This document shows, in pieces, positions 45,475 through 55,830 of a stretch of DNA of 64,000 nucleotides (position 1 is the stretch's first letter; each line of letters starts with the position of its first letter). The position numbers were made by a program, and so were the translations under genes. The stretch spans positions 69,671,043 to 69,735,042 of the forward strand of contig CM036756.1 of the NCBI GenBank assembly GCA_020796225.1, in the 5' to 3' direction. The DNA comes from Arion vulgaris (lineage: Eukaryota; Mollusca; Gastropoda; Stylommatophora; Arionidae). The notes under the pieces were generated by a model that did not search any database, was not told the DNA's origin, and saw only the letters and a list, made by a program, of their open reading frames with translations.

Positions 45475-45735
45475 CCAGTGGCGTTACCTGTTTTTGACAA
45501 CTAATTTATGCTATCACAACCCATGCGTACCTGGTTCCACCTCCGCCGTGCGCGAGTTTGGAAGCAAATTAGTTCACTTGGATTGTTACGAACGATAAAA
45601 TAGACTTCACCGTTCAGAAAGCAATGGCAAACTACTGAACGTTAAAGTGATGCGTTAAAAAATCGTCTACTCGTTTACTGTTGTTGATTGCTATGTTCTG
45701 TAAAGGATATGCCACGATTTTCATTTATTCAATTT
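45475..45735 (+). mobile_element. SINE family 6 copy
   Basis: Decayed head (agtggcgttacctg and tggttccacctccgcc), then a clear body: caccgttcagaaagcaatgg, caaactactgaacgttaaag, ctcgtttactgttgttgatt and ggatatgccacgattttc. It is co-oriented with the receptor and may be part of its transcript. Confidence 0.75.
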
Positions 45736-45884
45736 GTGCTAAACGTAATATTGTCAATAATTAATTTGTAAACTATTTACCGAAGTTTAAATTATATTTT
45801 GCAATCTACAGTGCTGAGGGATATAGATTAGTGGTTCGTTCAGTAGATGCAATACTCTTCATGTACAGGCAATCTATAACGACT

Positions 45885-45934
45885 GACAGAAGACTGTGAC
45901 GGTAAATCTAGCATAAAACATAACGCTGTGACGG
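45885..45934. repeat. Left remnant of the 32-bp array
   Basis: agactgtgacggtaaatcta, then gcataaaacataacgctgtg, then acggt: about one and a half units of the array that resumes at 46460 beyond the retrotransposon. Confidence 0.75.
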
Positions 45935-46445
45935 TTTTTCTTTCTTTACTTTACTCCAATCATGTTTTGCATCAAAGCGTCGGGATATGAAGAGATATGT
46001 AGAACAAGCCCTTGTATGCGCTTCATAAATAGTGTCGTTCGTTGCCTCTGTAATCTCTGAAGTCCACCTTTTGCATGGCCGGCCATTTGCTTTGTAACAA
46101 TTGTATCGGAGCAATATTGCTCTTTGAAGTGTACTGTCTGTTGAAAATCTGCTTATGTGGCCGAACCATTTCATTTGTTGTTTCTGATGAAGTTCAGTAC
46201 TGATGGTGAACGCACTTTTTCATGATGTCTTCATTTCTAAACCGATCTCTTCTTGTTACCCCCAGCATTCTGCGCAGACACTTCATCTCTGTCGGGGCTA
46301 GGTTTTTTTTTCTATCATTTGATGTCAGCTTCCTTGTTTGGCACTGATATCATAATGTGGTAGAAAGATTGTGTTGAACATTGCAATTCTTGTTTTCATG
46401 GTCACATGTTTGTATTTCAAAATTGACGCCCTTTGTCCCATCATT
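45935..46445 (-). mobile_element. Retrotransposon RT tail (family 2)
   Basis: The minus frame reads MKWFGHISRFSTDSTLQRAI, then LLRYNCYKANGRPCKRWTSE, ITEATNDTIYEAHTRA and RRFDAKHDWSK. Earlier (46200-46330) come MKCLRRMLG and RDRFRNEDI equivalents with shifts. Units of a 32-bp array lie on both sides, so it probably inserted into that array. Confidence 0.82.
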
Positions 46446-46459
46446 TGATTCGCTATTAT

Positions 46460-46860
46460 TTGACAGTAACTGTAATATAAAATATAACATTGTGACAGTA
46501 ACTGTAGTATAAAATATAACATTGTGACCGTAATTGTAGTATAAAACATAACATTGTGACGGTAATTGTAGTATAAAACATAACATTGTGACCGTAATTG
46601 TAGTATAAAACATAACATTGTGACGGTAATTGTAGTATAAAATAACATTGTGTTAGTAAACATAACATGTGACGGTGATTGTAGTATAAAATATAACAAT
46701 GTGACAGTAACTGTAGTATAAAATATAACATTGTGACAGTAACTGTAATATAAAATACATCATTGTGACAGTAACTGTAGTATAAAATATAACATTGTGA
46801 CGGTAACTTTAGTATAAAACATAACACTGTGACGTTAGGTAACTATAGCATAAAACATAA
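46460..46860. repeat. Minisatellite, 32-bp unit
   Basis: About twelve units of gtgacagtaactgtagtata plus aaatataacatt, with variants ggtaatt and aaacataac. Minus-strand ORFs of about 120 codons are by-products. Confidence 0.92.
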
Positions 46861-47579
46861 AACATATAGGTAATTGAGTATACAGCGAGTTGAGAAATAT
46901 CGGTCTCAACTCCATATAATAGATTATTGAGCTTCCATGATAAAGAGGTATGGAGAAACTGCTTGCATACCCTATGTAACATGTACCAGTACTATAGGTA
47001 CATAATAATATGAGAATATGTGCCTGCATGTTTTATACTTTTGAACAGGTCGGATTTTCCTTTTTTTAATATATGTTTCTGTGCAGGAAAGGGGAGAAAG
47101 ACATACAGGTTCAGTAGAATAATAATAGCGTCAATCGCAAACGATGACCACGTCTCAGACGTGTGCTGCTGCACCTCTCTGGTTTGTGCGGATGTAATCG
47201 TAGAGTCCAATCTTAGAACACATCCCCTCCCACAGGTCATACATGATCAAGGTTAAACGTGTGCGTGTTGTGTGTTCTGGGGTTTTTTTTTACGCAGCTC
47301 ATTTTCTGTGTGCCTCAACGGCGCGACAATTTTCAACTATGTCAGCACCTCTTGTATTGTTAAGCACCACATTTGGCAATCCTGCGTAAGTAGAACAATA
47401 CGCGATGATGTCTTCACAAAATCATAACATAAGTAAACTGACTCCGTTTGCGGTTTAACTAGCAAGAACCTACACACAAAAATAGTTAATTCGTTTTTTT
47501 AAACAATCAGCAACATTGCGAGTAAATAGACTATACGGAACTGCACCAGTCGTCTTCTTCACGTCCGTTGTTTGCAACA
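46861..47579. other. Unique stretch
   Basis: Nothing recognised. Short ORFs only. Confidence 0.4.
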
Positions 47580-47946
47580 AAAGTGACTACTATTTATAAT
47601 ATGTGACTGACTAAGGAAGCTTTTCTAGTATATATAAAGCGTCGCAGAAATCAGATGTGCTGGTCTATTTGTAGACGCATAACTGACAAAATTTACATTC
47701 GCTCAAAGGCTCAGATCACATACAGTTGTTAGCAGGCCCGAAAGCGAAACCTGGCCAGTTAACACAGAGCTTCTCGAGAAGCTGTACGGAGAGACGGAGT
47801 CCCTAAAAACAACGGTACAATTCATGATAAAATTTGGTTGATCGGTCTAGGCGGGGTCGACAGAGAGAGAGAGAGAGAGAGAGATCACATACAAATCACA
47901 CAGAGTTGTTAACAAGTAGTCGATAAGGAGCGTTGAAGAAGAAGAT
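47580..47946 (+). mobile_element. SINE family A copy, split
   Basis: The left part (47580-47724) runs from a decayed core through gcgtcgcagaaatcagatgt and tttgtagacgcataactgac. The right part (47882-47946) runs cacatacaaatcacacagag to ggagcgttgaagaagaag. The middle is a 157-bp insert. Confidence 0.82.
47725..47881 (+). mobile_element. 157-bp insert with 12-bp TSD
   Basis: Bounded by agatcacataca at 47713-47724 and 47882-47893, a perfect 12-bp direct repeat. It ends in (GA)n, which would be its 3' tail. It contains the inverted word agcttctcgagaagct. I do not recognise the body. A short SINE is the likely explanation. Confidence 0.7.
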
Positions 47947-48129
47947 GTAATCTGTGTGCTGCTTGTGCCAATAACGCGAATATATTACTTCCCGGTTCAC
48001 AGACTCCTACGCATGTAAGACAGACGTATTGGAAAATGTCAACATAATTGCACCAGTCATAGAACATGTACTGGTAATGATGTGAGATATAATGAAGGCA
48101 CAAGTATTCATCAATACTAAGAACGAATT
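47947..48129. other. Unique stretch
   Basis: Nothing recognised. Confidence 0.4.
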
Positions 48130-48335
48130 GTTGAACGGGTGGGGGTTTGCTGATGGAAATATCCCGTGTTCAACCCCTCGTTAAGGTCAAAAGTTATTTT
48201 CTATTCACGATAAAAATAAAATCTATGACCTGCACATTGGTGGCAACAGCCTCTGGCAAGTAAGTAGCTTTAATTCCTATACGCTACAGAATCCCCGAGA
48301 GTGCTCTCAGAAATGAGAACAAAGCGCTGCTAGAT
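48130..48335 (+). mobile_element. SINE family 5 copy
   Basis: gggtttgctgatggaaatat, gtgttcaacccctcgttaag, tatgacctgcacattggtgg, agtagctttaattcctatac and gaaatgagaacaaagcg, as in 37085-37395 but with one copy of the middle segment. Confidence 0.75.
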
Positions 48336-48689
48336 ATTTTTTTTTTAAATACCACAAATCAGCTGTCACAAAAAAAATTGATTTCCACTTTAGTTGACTG
48401 CACGCAGTTTGTAATATATGTAGAGATATTTAATACAACCTACATACACATAAAAGAAGCAGAAAAGTCGGACAATAATTCAACATGGTTTCAAACTTTT
48501 TTTTTCTACCACCGTCAACCGTTCTCACTTAGCCATATCTTGTCCAATGCAGAAATCAAAATAAAGTTTGCGAGTTCTAATCATAACAGTCAAACTGTAC
48601 CTAATCGATGTCTTAACCCCATCGTCCTTCGCGATGTATTGGCTCCATTATTTTTTTAAGATGACGCAAATTCATTATACTATCTACTT
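48336..48689. other. Unique stretch
   Basis: Nothing recognised. Confidence 0.4.
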
Positions 48690-49075
48690 CAGTATCATCT
48701 TCATCTTGTCACTCCCGGAACTTGGCTCCCAAGACAACAGTCCTGAAAAACTCTTTATTCTGTGCAAGTTGGCGACGTCTACAGTAGGCATTCTCAGATC
48801 GTCAATGACACCTTCCACCCATCGTTTGCTTGGTCTTCCTCTCATTCTTCTTCTAGGCACCATTCCTCCCCAAAAATTATTTTCTCTAGGCAATCATATA
48901 GTTTTATGTGTCCGAAATATTTAATTTTCCTCAATGTTATGCTCTTCAATAGCCATTTCTCATTTATATCAAGCTGTTGCAGAACAGAAGCATTTGTTCT
49001 TCTCTCTGTCCATGATATTCTAAGTACACTTCTGTACTTTAGTAAACATTGCAATAATAATTCATCCAGAGGTAA
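48690..49075 (-). mobile_element. Retrotransposon RT C-terminal fragment
   Basis: Minus frames read LRISWTERRTNASVLQQLDI, KYFGHIKLYDCLEKIIFG, then (frameshift) MVPRRRMRGRPSKRWVEGVI and DDLRMPTVD. It is related to the 1327-1545 fragment and more distantly to family Y. Confidence 0.8.
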
Positions 49076-49139
49076 AAGATAACTACGAACTTTAAGAGTT
49101 AAACCATACTTTTAACGGAGAAGATTTATAGATATTTTT

Positions 49140-49335
49140 GGTAAAGAACAATCTGTACCATTACTCAGGACCGTGCGGTATATTTTCTCAGTATGATGCA
49201 AGTCTTCGAAATACAGCCCCTTAAATGTTTTTTCCTTAAAATAACCTTTTGATTTTGCTGCACAGGCCGCCCCCTTACAACACCGCCTGATGCGGCCGCC
49301 TCTCTGTATCATAGCATGGTACGGCGGTGCCATGA
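49140..49335 (-). mobile_element. Dispersed ~185-bp repeat (family 9)
   Basis: The minus strand runs gctatgatacagagaggcgg, cagcaaaatcaaaaggtt, aaaaaacatttaagggg, cgaagacttgcatcatactg and taccgcacggtcctga. A plus copy lies at 59365-59545. Possibly a retrotransposon 3' end. Class unknown. Confidence 0.7.
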
Positions 49336-49569
49336 CTTAGTATCTCGGTTATAATATTGATACTTGTTCAACCGTTATATACGATTTGTGTGGACACAAT
49401 TCAAGTCATGCGATAGTAGAAATCTGAAAAGTAGGTAAAAGTAATGACTGAGGTAATCAATATGTAATTTATTCTCCAGCGATCTTCTATTTTATGCACT
49501 TAAATAAAATGCCATTAGGTGCAACAGAACGTTTGTGTGTATTGTGATTGTATGTGTCTGTATACGATA

Positions 49570-50072
49570 GATGATAGGTTTATTGATTGCTTGATTGATT
49601 GATTGGTTCATTGATTGATTGATTGATTGGGAGTGTATATATTACTAACTGTGTGATTGGATATTTGATTGTTTGGGTTGATAGATAAATGTAGTTGAGA
49701 TATTGTTTGGGTTGGTAGATAAATGTAGTTGGGTGATCTATAGAGCGAGGAGTCTATCATTTAGTAAGTGCGTGAGTAGATGTGTCAGATTTGTTGGTAG
49801 GTCTATTGTATTCAGTGATTGATTGAGTGAGAAGTGTATATGTAAGCAGTTGCGTGAGTGGTTATTTCAGTGCTTGTTAGATATAGGTTAGTGAAGGATT
49901 GGTTTTAGTGAGGAGTGTATGCGTTAGTTAGTGTATGAGTGAATATTTTAGTGTTTGGTTCGGTCTTGGTAGGTGAGTGGTTGAGTGAGGCGCGTCTCTT
50001 TTGGGTGTATGCATGACTGACTATCTCAGTGCTTCAGTATTTCAAGGTCGTTTAGTGATTGAGTCTTCTTTT
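49570..50072. repeat. Old ~80-bp tandem repeat, left part
   Basis: Diverged units contain gtgaggagtgtatgcgttag, a gcgtgagtgaatatttcagt-like segment and tagtgattgattgag, at 49828, 49907 and 49984, with weaker ones to the left. It includes attgattg patches. It stops at about 50072, and the same repeat resumes at 52290. Confidence 0.65.
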
Positions 50073-50414
50073 TGGGGGTCAAAGGGGCAATTCTAGGGAC
50101 AACATCGCGCCAGGTTTAGTGAGCTGGCACTAATCACGATCCTACCCCACCTTCACGTTGGGACCTTTGAAACAGACAGAGGATCCTGTCTGGTTTAAAT
50201 GGTAGGGATCGAGAGAGAGCTACAGGTAGTGGTAGTAGTGCAAGCACGGGAAATTAATGCAGGTCCAAAACCCTGAACAAAATGCACGCCTCTCCTGGCG
50301 CAACCGATGGAAGGTTGCCCAACATAGTTGCGGAACTTTAATAAGACATAATATTGTACGAGTCGTCTGAACGAACTCCAACTCCCCTGGAATAAAATGG
50401 TCGTACTAAAATCG

Positions 50415-50560
50415 CCAGCTGTGGGGCAAGAATCCATGAGAACTATGTGTGACGAGTCAACCGCTGCACCACAATTGCCAGCGTTGGGCAAGTTGCTCTG
50501 AGAACGCTTAAATGCATCGTGTTAACGCAAAGGACGACTGCAGTAAACTTCGTATCGGAG
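50415..50560 (-). other. tRNA-like dimer in the left arm
   Basis: On the minus strand tggtgcagcggttgactc looks like a tRNA A box and catggattcttgcccc like a B box. caattgtg and cacagctg could pair as an acceptor stem with one mismatch. A second diverged copy lies just upstream (ttctcagagcaacttgccca). It is a SINE-like promoter head rather than a functional tRNA. Confidence 0.4.
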
Positions 50561-51049
50561 GCCAAGTGTGGATCTGTCTTTTGGGTAAGGTTAGCCGAGT
50601 GCAAATCTTAAAGTGGCGTTCTTGTGGCAAGGTACTGTTGCAATAACAAAACTGTCTCCTCTGGGACAACCGGTCAAGGTGCTGTTGCAATAACATCTAA
50701 CATCCCTGGAAGAATTGGAGCGGGTGATAGATGCGAGCGCATAGTTTTCAGTTGCGTTGATAGCGCCATTTGAAACAACCCTCTAGATTATCTGTGTGCA
50801 GCCCTAGTCCAGCGTTTCCCGGGGTCAAGGAAAATGCAGAGTTCAAACTACAAATTGTAAAGTGCCGATATACGCCTCGAAAAGCCTGAGAATGTTTCTA
50901 TTGCGAAATAAACTCACAGTGACCGAAAAGTAAGACGGACAGTGTAATAGTCTGACAAGTCGTCCAAATTCAAACATTGGCGAAGCCGACTCTTTTCATG
51001 GTGACCTATACGAGTAGGATGCTATGGTACACGACACGCTTATGTGTCC

Positions 51050-51486
51050 CTAATGGTTGAGCATTTTTCTAATCCGGAACGACCTCATATAGTCAGAAGG
51101 GCGCATATTATAAACATACTCTTAGACGAAGATCAAAAAACCCAAAAATACGGTAAAAAATGATCGTTAAAGAGCAATGAACACACGAAGCAGCTGACAA
51201 GTGACCGTCCCACTGACAAGTCCTAGAAGGGTGCTAATGTTTCTAAACCGGAGCAACCACACCCAGTAAGGAGAAATTTGCAAAGTAGTAAATGCTATTT
51301 GGCGTAGATCAAAGCCAAAATATGCGGCGTTAAAAAAGATCATTAAAGAGTGCTCACTATACGATGTAAAAAAGGGACGCCACGCTTAGTCAAAAAGGTT
51401 GCAAAGTACAAAAGGCTTTTTGGCGTAGATCCAAGCCCAAATATACGGCGATAAACGGATCATTAAAGAGAAAAGTACTCACGATG
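51050..51486. repeat. Three diverged units inside the left arm
   Basis: The word gatcattaaagag, or gatcgttaaagag, ends each unit (51162, 51337, 51460). ttggcgtagatcaaagcc or ttggcgtagatccaagcc occurs in units two and three (51300, 51420). The right arm has one such unit, on the minus strand near 51935-52085. Confidence 0.65.
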
Positions 51487-51624
51487 TCTGGAAAGTGTTT
51501 GACTGCCGGCATGGCAGATTCGAACATTTTCGAAGGCCGAAAACACGGAAACGCACCCGATGCCTTGTCTTACAACTGTAGGGGTTTAATGGGGACGCAA
51601 CGTTCCAACTGTTCTTGGCAAAGG

Positions 51625-51690
51625 ATGTTTATATATCACGATAAGAATGATCAAAATGGCCGAAAAGAACGACCGAAAAGAAGAGAAGCA
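51625..51690 (+). mobile_element. Tail fragment of SINE A subfamily
   Basis: ggcaaaggatgtttatatat, then aagaatgatcaaaatggc and cgaaaagaacga, as at the end of 21596-21945. It lies in the loop between the inverted arms. Confidence 0.7.
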
Positions 51691-52289
51691 GAAGTCTTCT
51701 TCTTCATCTTCTTTGCATCCGTTTTTATCAACTAAGTTAACAATTTTGTGTAATTTGTATGGTTTGCGCCGATACTTTGAATACGTTATACGCTCGGGTT
51801 CTTTGGCCCATATGGCATTAGGACATTTAAATCCGAAAGCTGGTCTAAGGTGCTGCTTGGTTCTGAATGACTACACAGTCCCATACATATTTTTCTCTCT
51901 CTCTTTCTCTCTCTCTCTCTCACTCGTGCTGGCTGGCGTTCACTCTTTGTTGATCAGTTATCATTCAGACATTGCGGCATGTATATGATTTTTAACTGTA
52001 TAACGTGCTAATGCTGTGCCACTGCTTCTGACAAGGTGAGGTCGTTCCGGATATGGAATATTTTCAACCGTTTTGGGACATGTCGTTTTTTTTTGTCGCT
52101 TCCAGTGGGTTTGCAGTTTTCAGTCTGCATTTTCATTTAATTAGTAGCTCTCATTCGATCCCTACCTGCGTTTCCAGAATGCACTGCAACAATCTGTTAC
52201 CATGACCACCACATGAAGGTGGATTAGAGTATTGGTCAGTACCAACTCACTGACCCTAGCGCTATTTACCACCATATTTCACTGAGCAT

Positions 52290-52500
52290 ATGTACATTAA
52301 GTATGTGAGAATAGTCTACATCAGTAAGTGAGTGAGTGATATTGTGAAGTGTTTTAGTAAATGTTTCAGTTGTAGGTATTTCTAGGCCGTTGAGTGATTG
52401 ATTGTGTGAAGAGCGTATGCGTTGGTAAGCGCATAAGTACATATTGCAATGTTTAAGGTGTTTTTCTAAACCATTGTTTGATTTAATCTGTACGAGTAAA
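52290..52500. repeat. Old ~80-bp tandem repeat, right part
   Basis: gtgaagagcgtatgcgttgg, then gcgcataagtacatatt, and tatttctaggccgttgagtg correspond to the units left of 50072. About two units. Confidence 0.6.
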
Positions 52501-52959
52501 TATATGGCTTGTTCTTTGTTTTACTTGATAGAAAACTAATGAAGCAATAAATGTTAGTTAGACTTAGTGGCGTGTTGTACAGGGGGACAAAACGTCCCGG
52601 TTTTCTCTGGACAGTTCTATTTTGTTATTCTTTGTCCCAGTGTCCCAAAGCAGACTATAGGGACTCCAGAAGGTCCCGGTTTGTAAAACTCTAGCAGTTG
52701 CTCATAATAAAAGCAGTTTTACTAGTTATTTTGTATCGAAATGTCACACATATACACACTTTCTTTGATAAGTCACTGACTTGTATGTTATTAAGAACAC
52801 AATTAAATTGAATTGTTCCTAGCAAAGAGAACCTGCTTGCACATCAAGCTAAATACATTGACTGTTTTGTCTTCCGGCATTCGAAGGAAGTAAGTGAAGG
52901 TATAGTTTCCGATTCGTTGCATTACATTGATTAGTTAGTGTGTTCATTTCACGGAGAAA
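52501..52959. other. Unassigned stretch
   Basis: aaacgtcccggttttctctg at 52591 and aaggtcccggtttgtaaaac at 52671 form a loose direct repeat around tgtcccagtgtccc. This may be a piece of a DNA transposon I cannot name. Confidence 0.35.
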
Positions 52960-53430
52960 ACTTATCATCAATATAAGAAAGAGGCAGTCATCATTGTTCG
53001 GGCATGTGATGAGGAGGCGAGGTTTAGAACATATTGTGACAACCGGTAAAATCTTATGTACCTGGTCACTGACAACAAATGATAGAAGAAAACTAGCCAC
53101 GATAGAGATGAAGTGTCTACGCAGAATGCTGGGTGTAACAAGAAGAGACCGGTTGAGAAATGAAGACATCAGGGAACAAGTGGGTACAACAACATTACTA
53201 AACTTCATCAAGAAATAACAAATTAAATGGTTCGGCCACATAAGCAGATTACCAACAGACAGTGCACCCCAAAGAGCAATGCTGCTCCGATACAATGGGT
53301 ACAAAGCAAAAGGCCGGTCACGCAAAAGATGGACCTCAGAGATAACAGAGGCGACGAAAGACACTATCTACGAAGCGCATAAAAAGGCCCGTTTTAGAAA
53401 TCTCTTCTTGACCTGACGCTGTGAGGCAAA
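52960..53430 (+). mobile_element. Chimeric retrotransposon tails (families X and 2)
   Basis: 52960-53050 encodes INIRKRQSSLFGHVMRRRGL and EHIVTTGKI of family X. From 53051 the frame continues directly into family 2: TWSLTTNDRRKLATIEMKCL, RRMLGVTRRDRLRNEDI, then after one stop IKWFGHISRLPTDSAPQRAM, LLRYNGYKAKGRSRKRWTSE and ITEATKDTIYEAHKKARFRN. It is the best copy of the family-2 C-terminus. It runs straight into the 42-bp array. Confidence 0.82.
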
Positions 53431-54440
53431 CAGTTTTAGAAATCTCTTCTTGACCTGATGTTGTGAGGCAAACAGTTTTAGAAATCTCTTCTTGACCTGA
53501 CGCTGTGAGGCAAACCGTTTTAGAAATCTCTTCTTGACCTGACGCTGTGAGGCAAACAGTTTTAGAAATCTCTTCTTGACCTGACGCTGTGAGGCAAACA
53601 GTTTTAGAAATCTCTTCTTGACCTGACGCTGTGAGGCAAACAGTTTTAGAAATCTCTTCTTGACCTGACACTGTGAGGTAAACAGTTTTAGAAATCTCTT
53701 CTTGACCTGACACTGTGAGGCAAACAGTTTTAGAAATCTCTTCTTGACCTGACGCTGTGAGGCAAACAGTTTTAGAAATCTCTTCTTGACCTGACGCTGT
53801 GAGGCAAACAGTTTTAGAAATCTCTTCTTGACCTGACGCTGTGAGGCAAACAGTTTTAGAAATCTCTTCTTGACCTGACACTGTGAGGCAAACAGTGTTA
53901 GAAATCTCTTCTTGACCTGACACTGTGAGGTAAACAGTTTTAGAAATCTCTTCTTGACCTGACACTGTGAGGCAAACAGTTTTAGAAATCTCTTCTTGAC
54001 CTGACGCTGTGAGGCAAACAGTTTTAGAAATCTCTTCTTGACCTGACACTGTGAGACAAACAGTTTTAGAAATCTCTTCTTGACCTGACGATGTGAGGCA
54101 AACAGTTTTAGAAATCTCTTCTTGACATGACGATGTGAAGAAAAGAGTTTTATAAATCTCTTCTTGACTTGACGCTGTGAGGCAAACAGTTTTAGAAATC
54201 TCTTCTTGACTTGACGCTGTGAGGCAAACAGTTTTAGAAATCTCTTCTTGACCTGACGCTGTGAGGCAAACAGTTTTAGAAATCTCTTCTTGACCTGACA
54301 CTATGAGGCAAACAGTTTTAGAAATCTCTTCTTGACCTGATGTTGTGAGGCAAACAGTTTTAGAAATCTCTTCTTGACCTGACGCTGTGAGGTAAACAGT
54401 TTTAGAAATCTCTTCTTGATCTGACGCTGTGAGGTAAACA
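53392..54440. repeat. Minisatellite, 42-bp unit, from a retrotransposon end
   Basis: Twenty-five units of gttttagaaatctcttcttg plus acctgacgctgtgaggcaaaca. The first unit is the in-frame continuation of the family-2 RT tail just upstream (RFRNLFLT, stop, RCEAN). A 379-codon minus ORF of 14-residue repeats is present because 42 is a multiple of three. Confidence 0.96.
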
Positions 54441-54661
54441 GGATACAAGAAAAGTAAGAAAGAAGAGAAAGACACATGGTTTATTTGTAACTTTTGTATA
54501 GCGGTCTACTTGGATTCACAGAGTAAGATCATATGCTAAAATCATTAACCCACAGAATCAGAACCACATGAAGGAGTAAATAACATCTGTGTTGGATAAT
54601 AATGTATGGTTGTCGGGACAAGTAAGTGCCTCGTTTTGAACGGCAGCAACGATGTCCACTT
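54441..54661. other. Unique stretch
   Basis: Nothing recognised. Confidence 0.4.
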
Positions 54662-54673
54662 ATACCAGATAAT

Positions 54674-54879
54674 AGCCCGCATGCCCAGCGTGTTCGTAGC
54701 GCATTGGACGACGGTGTGAAAGCCCTCTGTGAGTGCGGGTTCAATTCCGCGAGCTGGCAGAAAAAGCCCCTCGTTCTCCAGATTTACGGTGTTCGTGGCA
54801 CCGAACTGAATGGTTACGATGTCCATGGTACTGAGCGGAAGAGCTGAAAGCTCAAGTTAATCTGGATCGGGGGAAAAAA
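54674..54879 (+). mobile_element. SINE family 2, perfect TSD
   Basis: From agcccgcatgcccagcgtg, through a gggttcaattccgcgagctg B-box region and ggttacgatgtccatggtac, to atctggatcggggg and an A6 tail. It is flanked by ataccagataat at 54662-54673 and 54879-54890 (first base shared with the A-tail). Confidence 0.94.
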
Positions 54880-54890
54880 TACCAGATAAT

Positions 54891-55076
54891 ACTCGAATCA
54901 TACTGCTTCGTTTGCTACACAACTGCTGTACCTGTCCAATACTTGTTAGATGAACAGTTTTGATATTTCCTTCCTCGACAGAAGACCATTCAGGATTTTG
55001 TCAACTATTTGTTAATATTACTAACTAAGCAGGGCATGAGAGGAGAAATATATAAAGACAGAGAATAGTTAGTTAG
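54891..55076. other. Unique stretch
   Basis: Nothing recognised apart from gttagttagtta at the right edge. Confidence 0.4.
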
Positions 55077-55830
55077 TTAGTTTGTTCCTTTCATGCCAAA
55101 GGCGGCACATAGGGCAGATGTTTTAGATCTCCATGTGATGCGGTTCTTTGCTAGCAGTTGGAGATCTTGTATGGTTTTACATCCCAATAGTTTACTTTCT
55201 TGTTGGATGGTTCTTCGAAGAGTGGTCTTTGGTCTTCCACGTTTTCTTTTCCCAACTGGTGACCACATACGGACTTGTCGATTTATTCTCTTTTCTTCTG
55301 ATCTAAGAACATGACCTAAATATTTCCACCTTCGTTTCCTTATAATATTTGATATGGGTTGTTGGTGTGTTCTATCTCTCACTGTGTTGTTAGAAACGAA
55401 ATCACTCCATTTTACTTTTAATAATTTTCAGAGTCATTTATTCTCAAAGCTGTCCAGTTTCTTATCAATTTTTTTTTGTTAATTTCCAACTTTCACAAAC
55501 GTAGGTCAGTACAGGAATCACACATGACCTAAATAATTTAACTTTTGTGCATATACTAAGGTCTTGAGATTGCCAGATATTCGTTAATTTAATGAAGGCA
55601 CTAGCTGCTATAGCAATACGAGAGTTTATTTCTTTCATCGTGTCTCCGTTGTTTGACACTTAACTATCCAAATATGTAAAATGTTCAACTTTCTCCAGTG
55701 TTTGGCCATTTATTACGATATTATCGGTCGAGTTTGTGAGGTCCATAATTTTGGTCTTGGCAGAATTAATCTGGAGACCAACCTGTTCTGCAAGTGTGCA
55801 CAGATTGCTCGTTAGTTTCTGAAGACAGAG
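55077..55830 (-). mobile_element. Largest retrotransposon RT fragment
   Basis: In order on the minus strand: EQVGLQINSAKTKIMDLTNS (the KT motif after the RT active site), GQTLEKVEHFTYLDS, then a frame with SRIAIAASAFIKLTNIWQSQ and LFRSCVIPVLTYVCESWKLT, then RRWKYLGHVLRSEEKRINRQ and GKRKRGRPKTTLRRTI, ending FGMKGTN. About 240 residues in three frames. The catalytic box itself is missing. Confidence 0.85.

Larger units (their letters stand above)
50073..52289. mobile_element. Unrecognised ~2.2-kb element with inverted arms
   Basis: Two homologous arms in opposite orientation. (a) 50107-50223 pairs with 52145-52264: both contain gtagggatcga, then a ccaccttca-type stretch, then cagtgagttgg or tagtgagctgg. 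(b) 51035-51105 pairs with 52018-52085, sharing the exact atccggaacgacctca and gtcagaag. The left arm has about 820 extra bases between a and b. No ORF over about 98 codons, so non-autonomous or non-coding. It lies inside an old tandem repeat. It could be a fold-back element or two SINE-like copies inserted head to head. Confidence 0.65.

Noticed and set aside
53336..54475. 379-codon minus ORF of CLTASGQEEISKTV repeats
   Set aside because: It is the antisense of an array derived from a plus-strand retrotransposon end.
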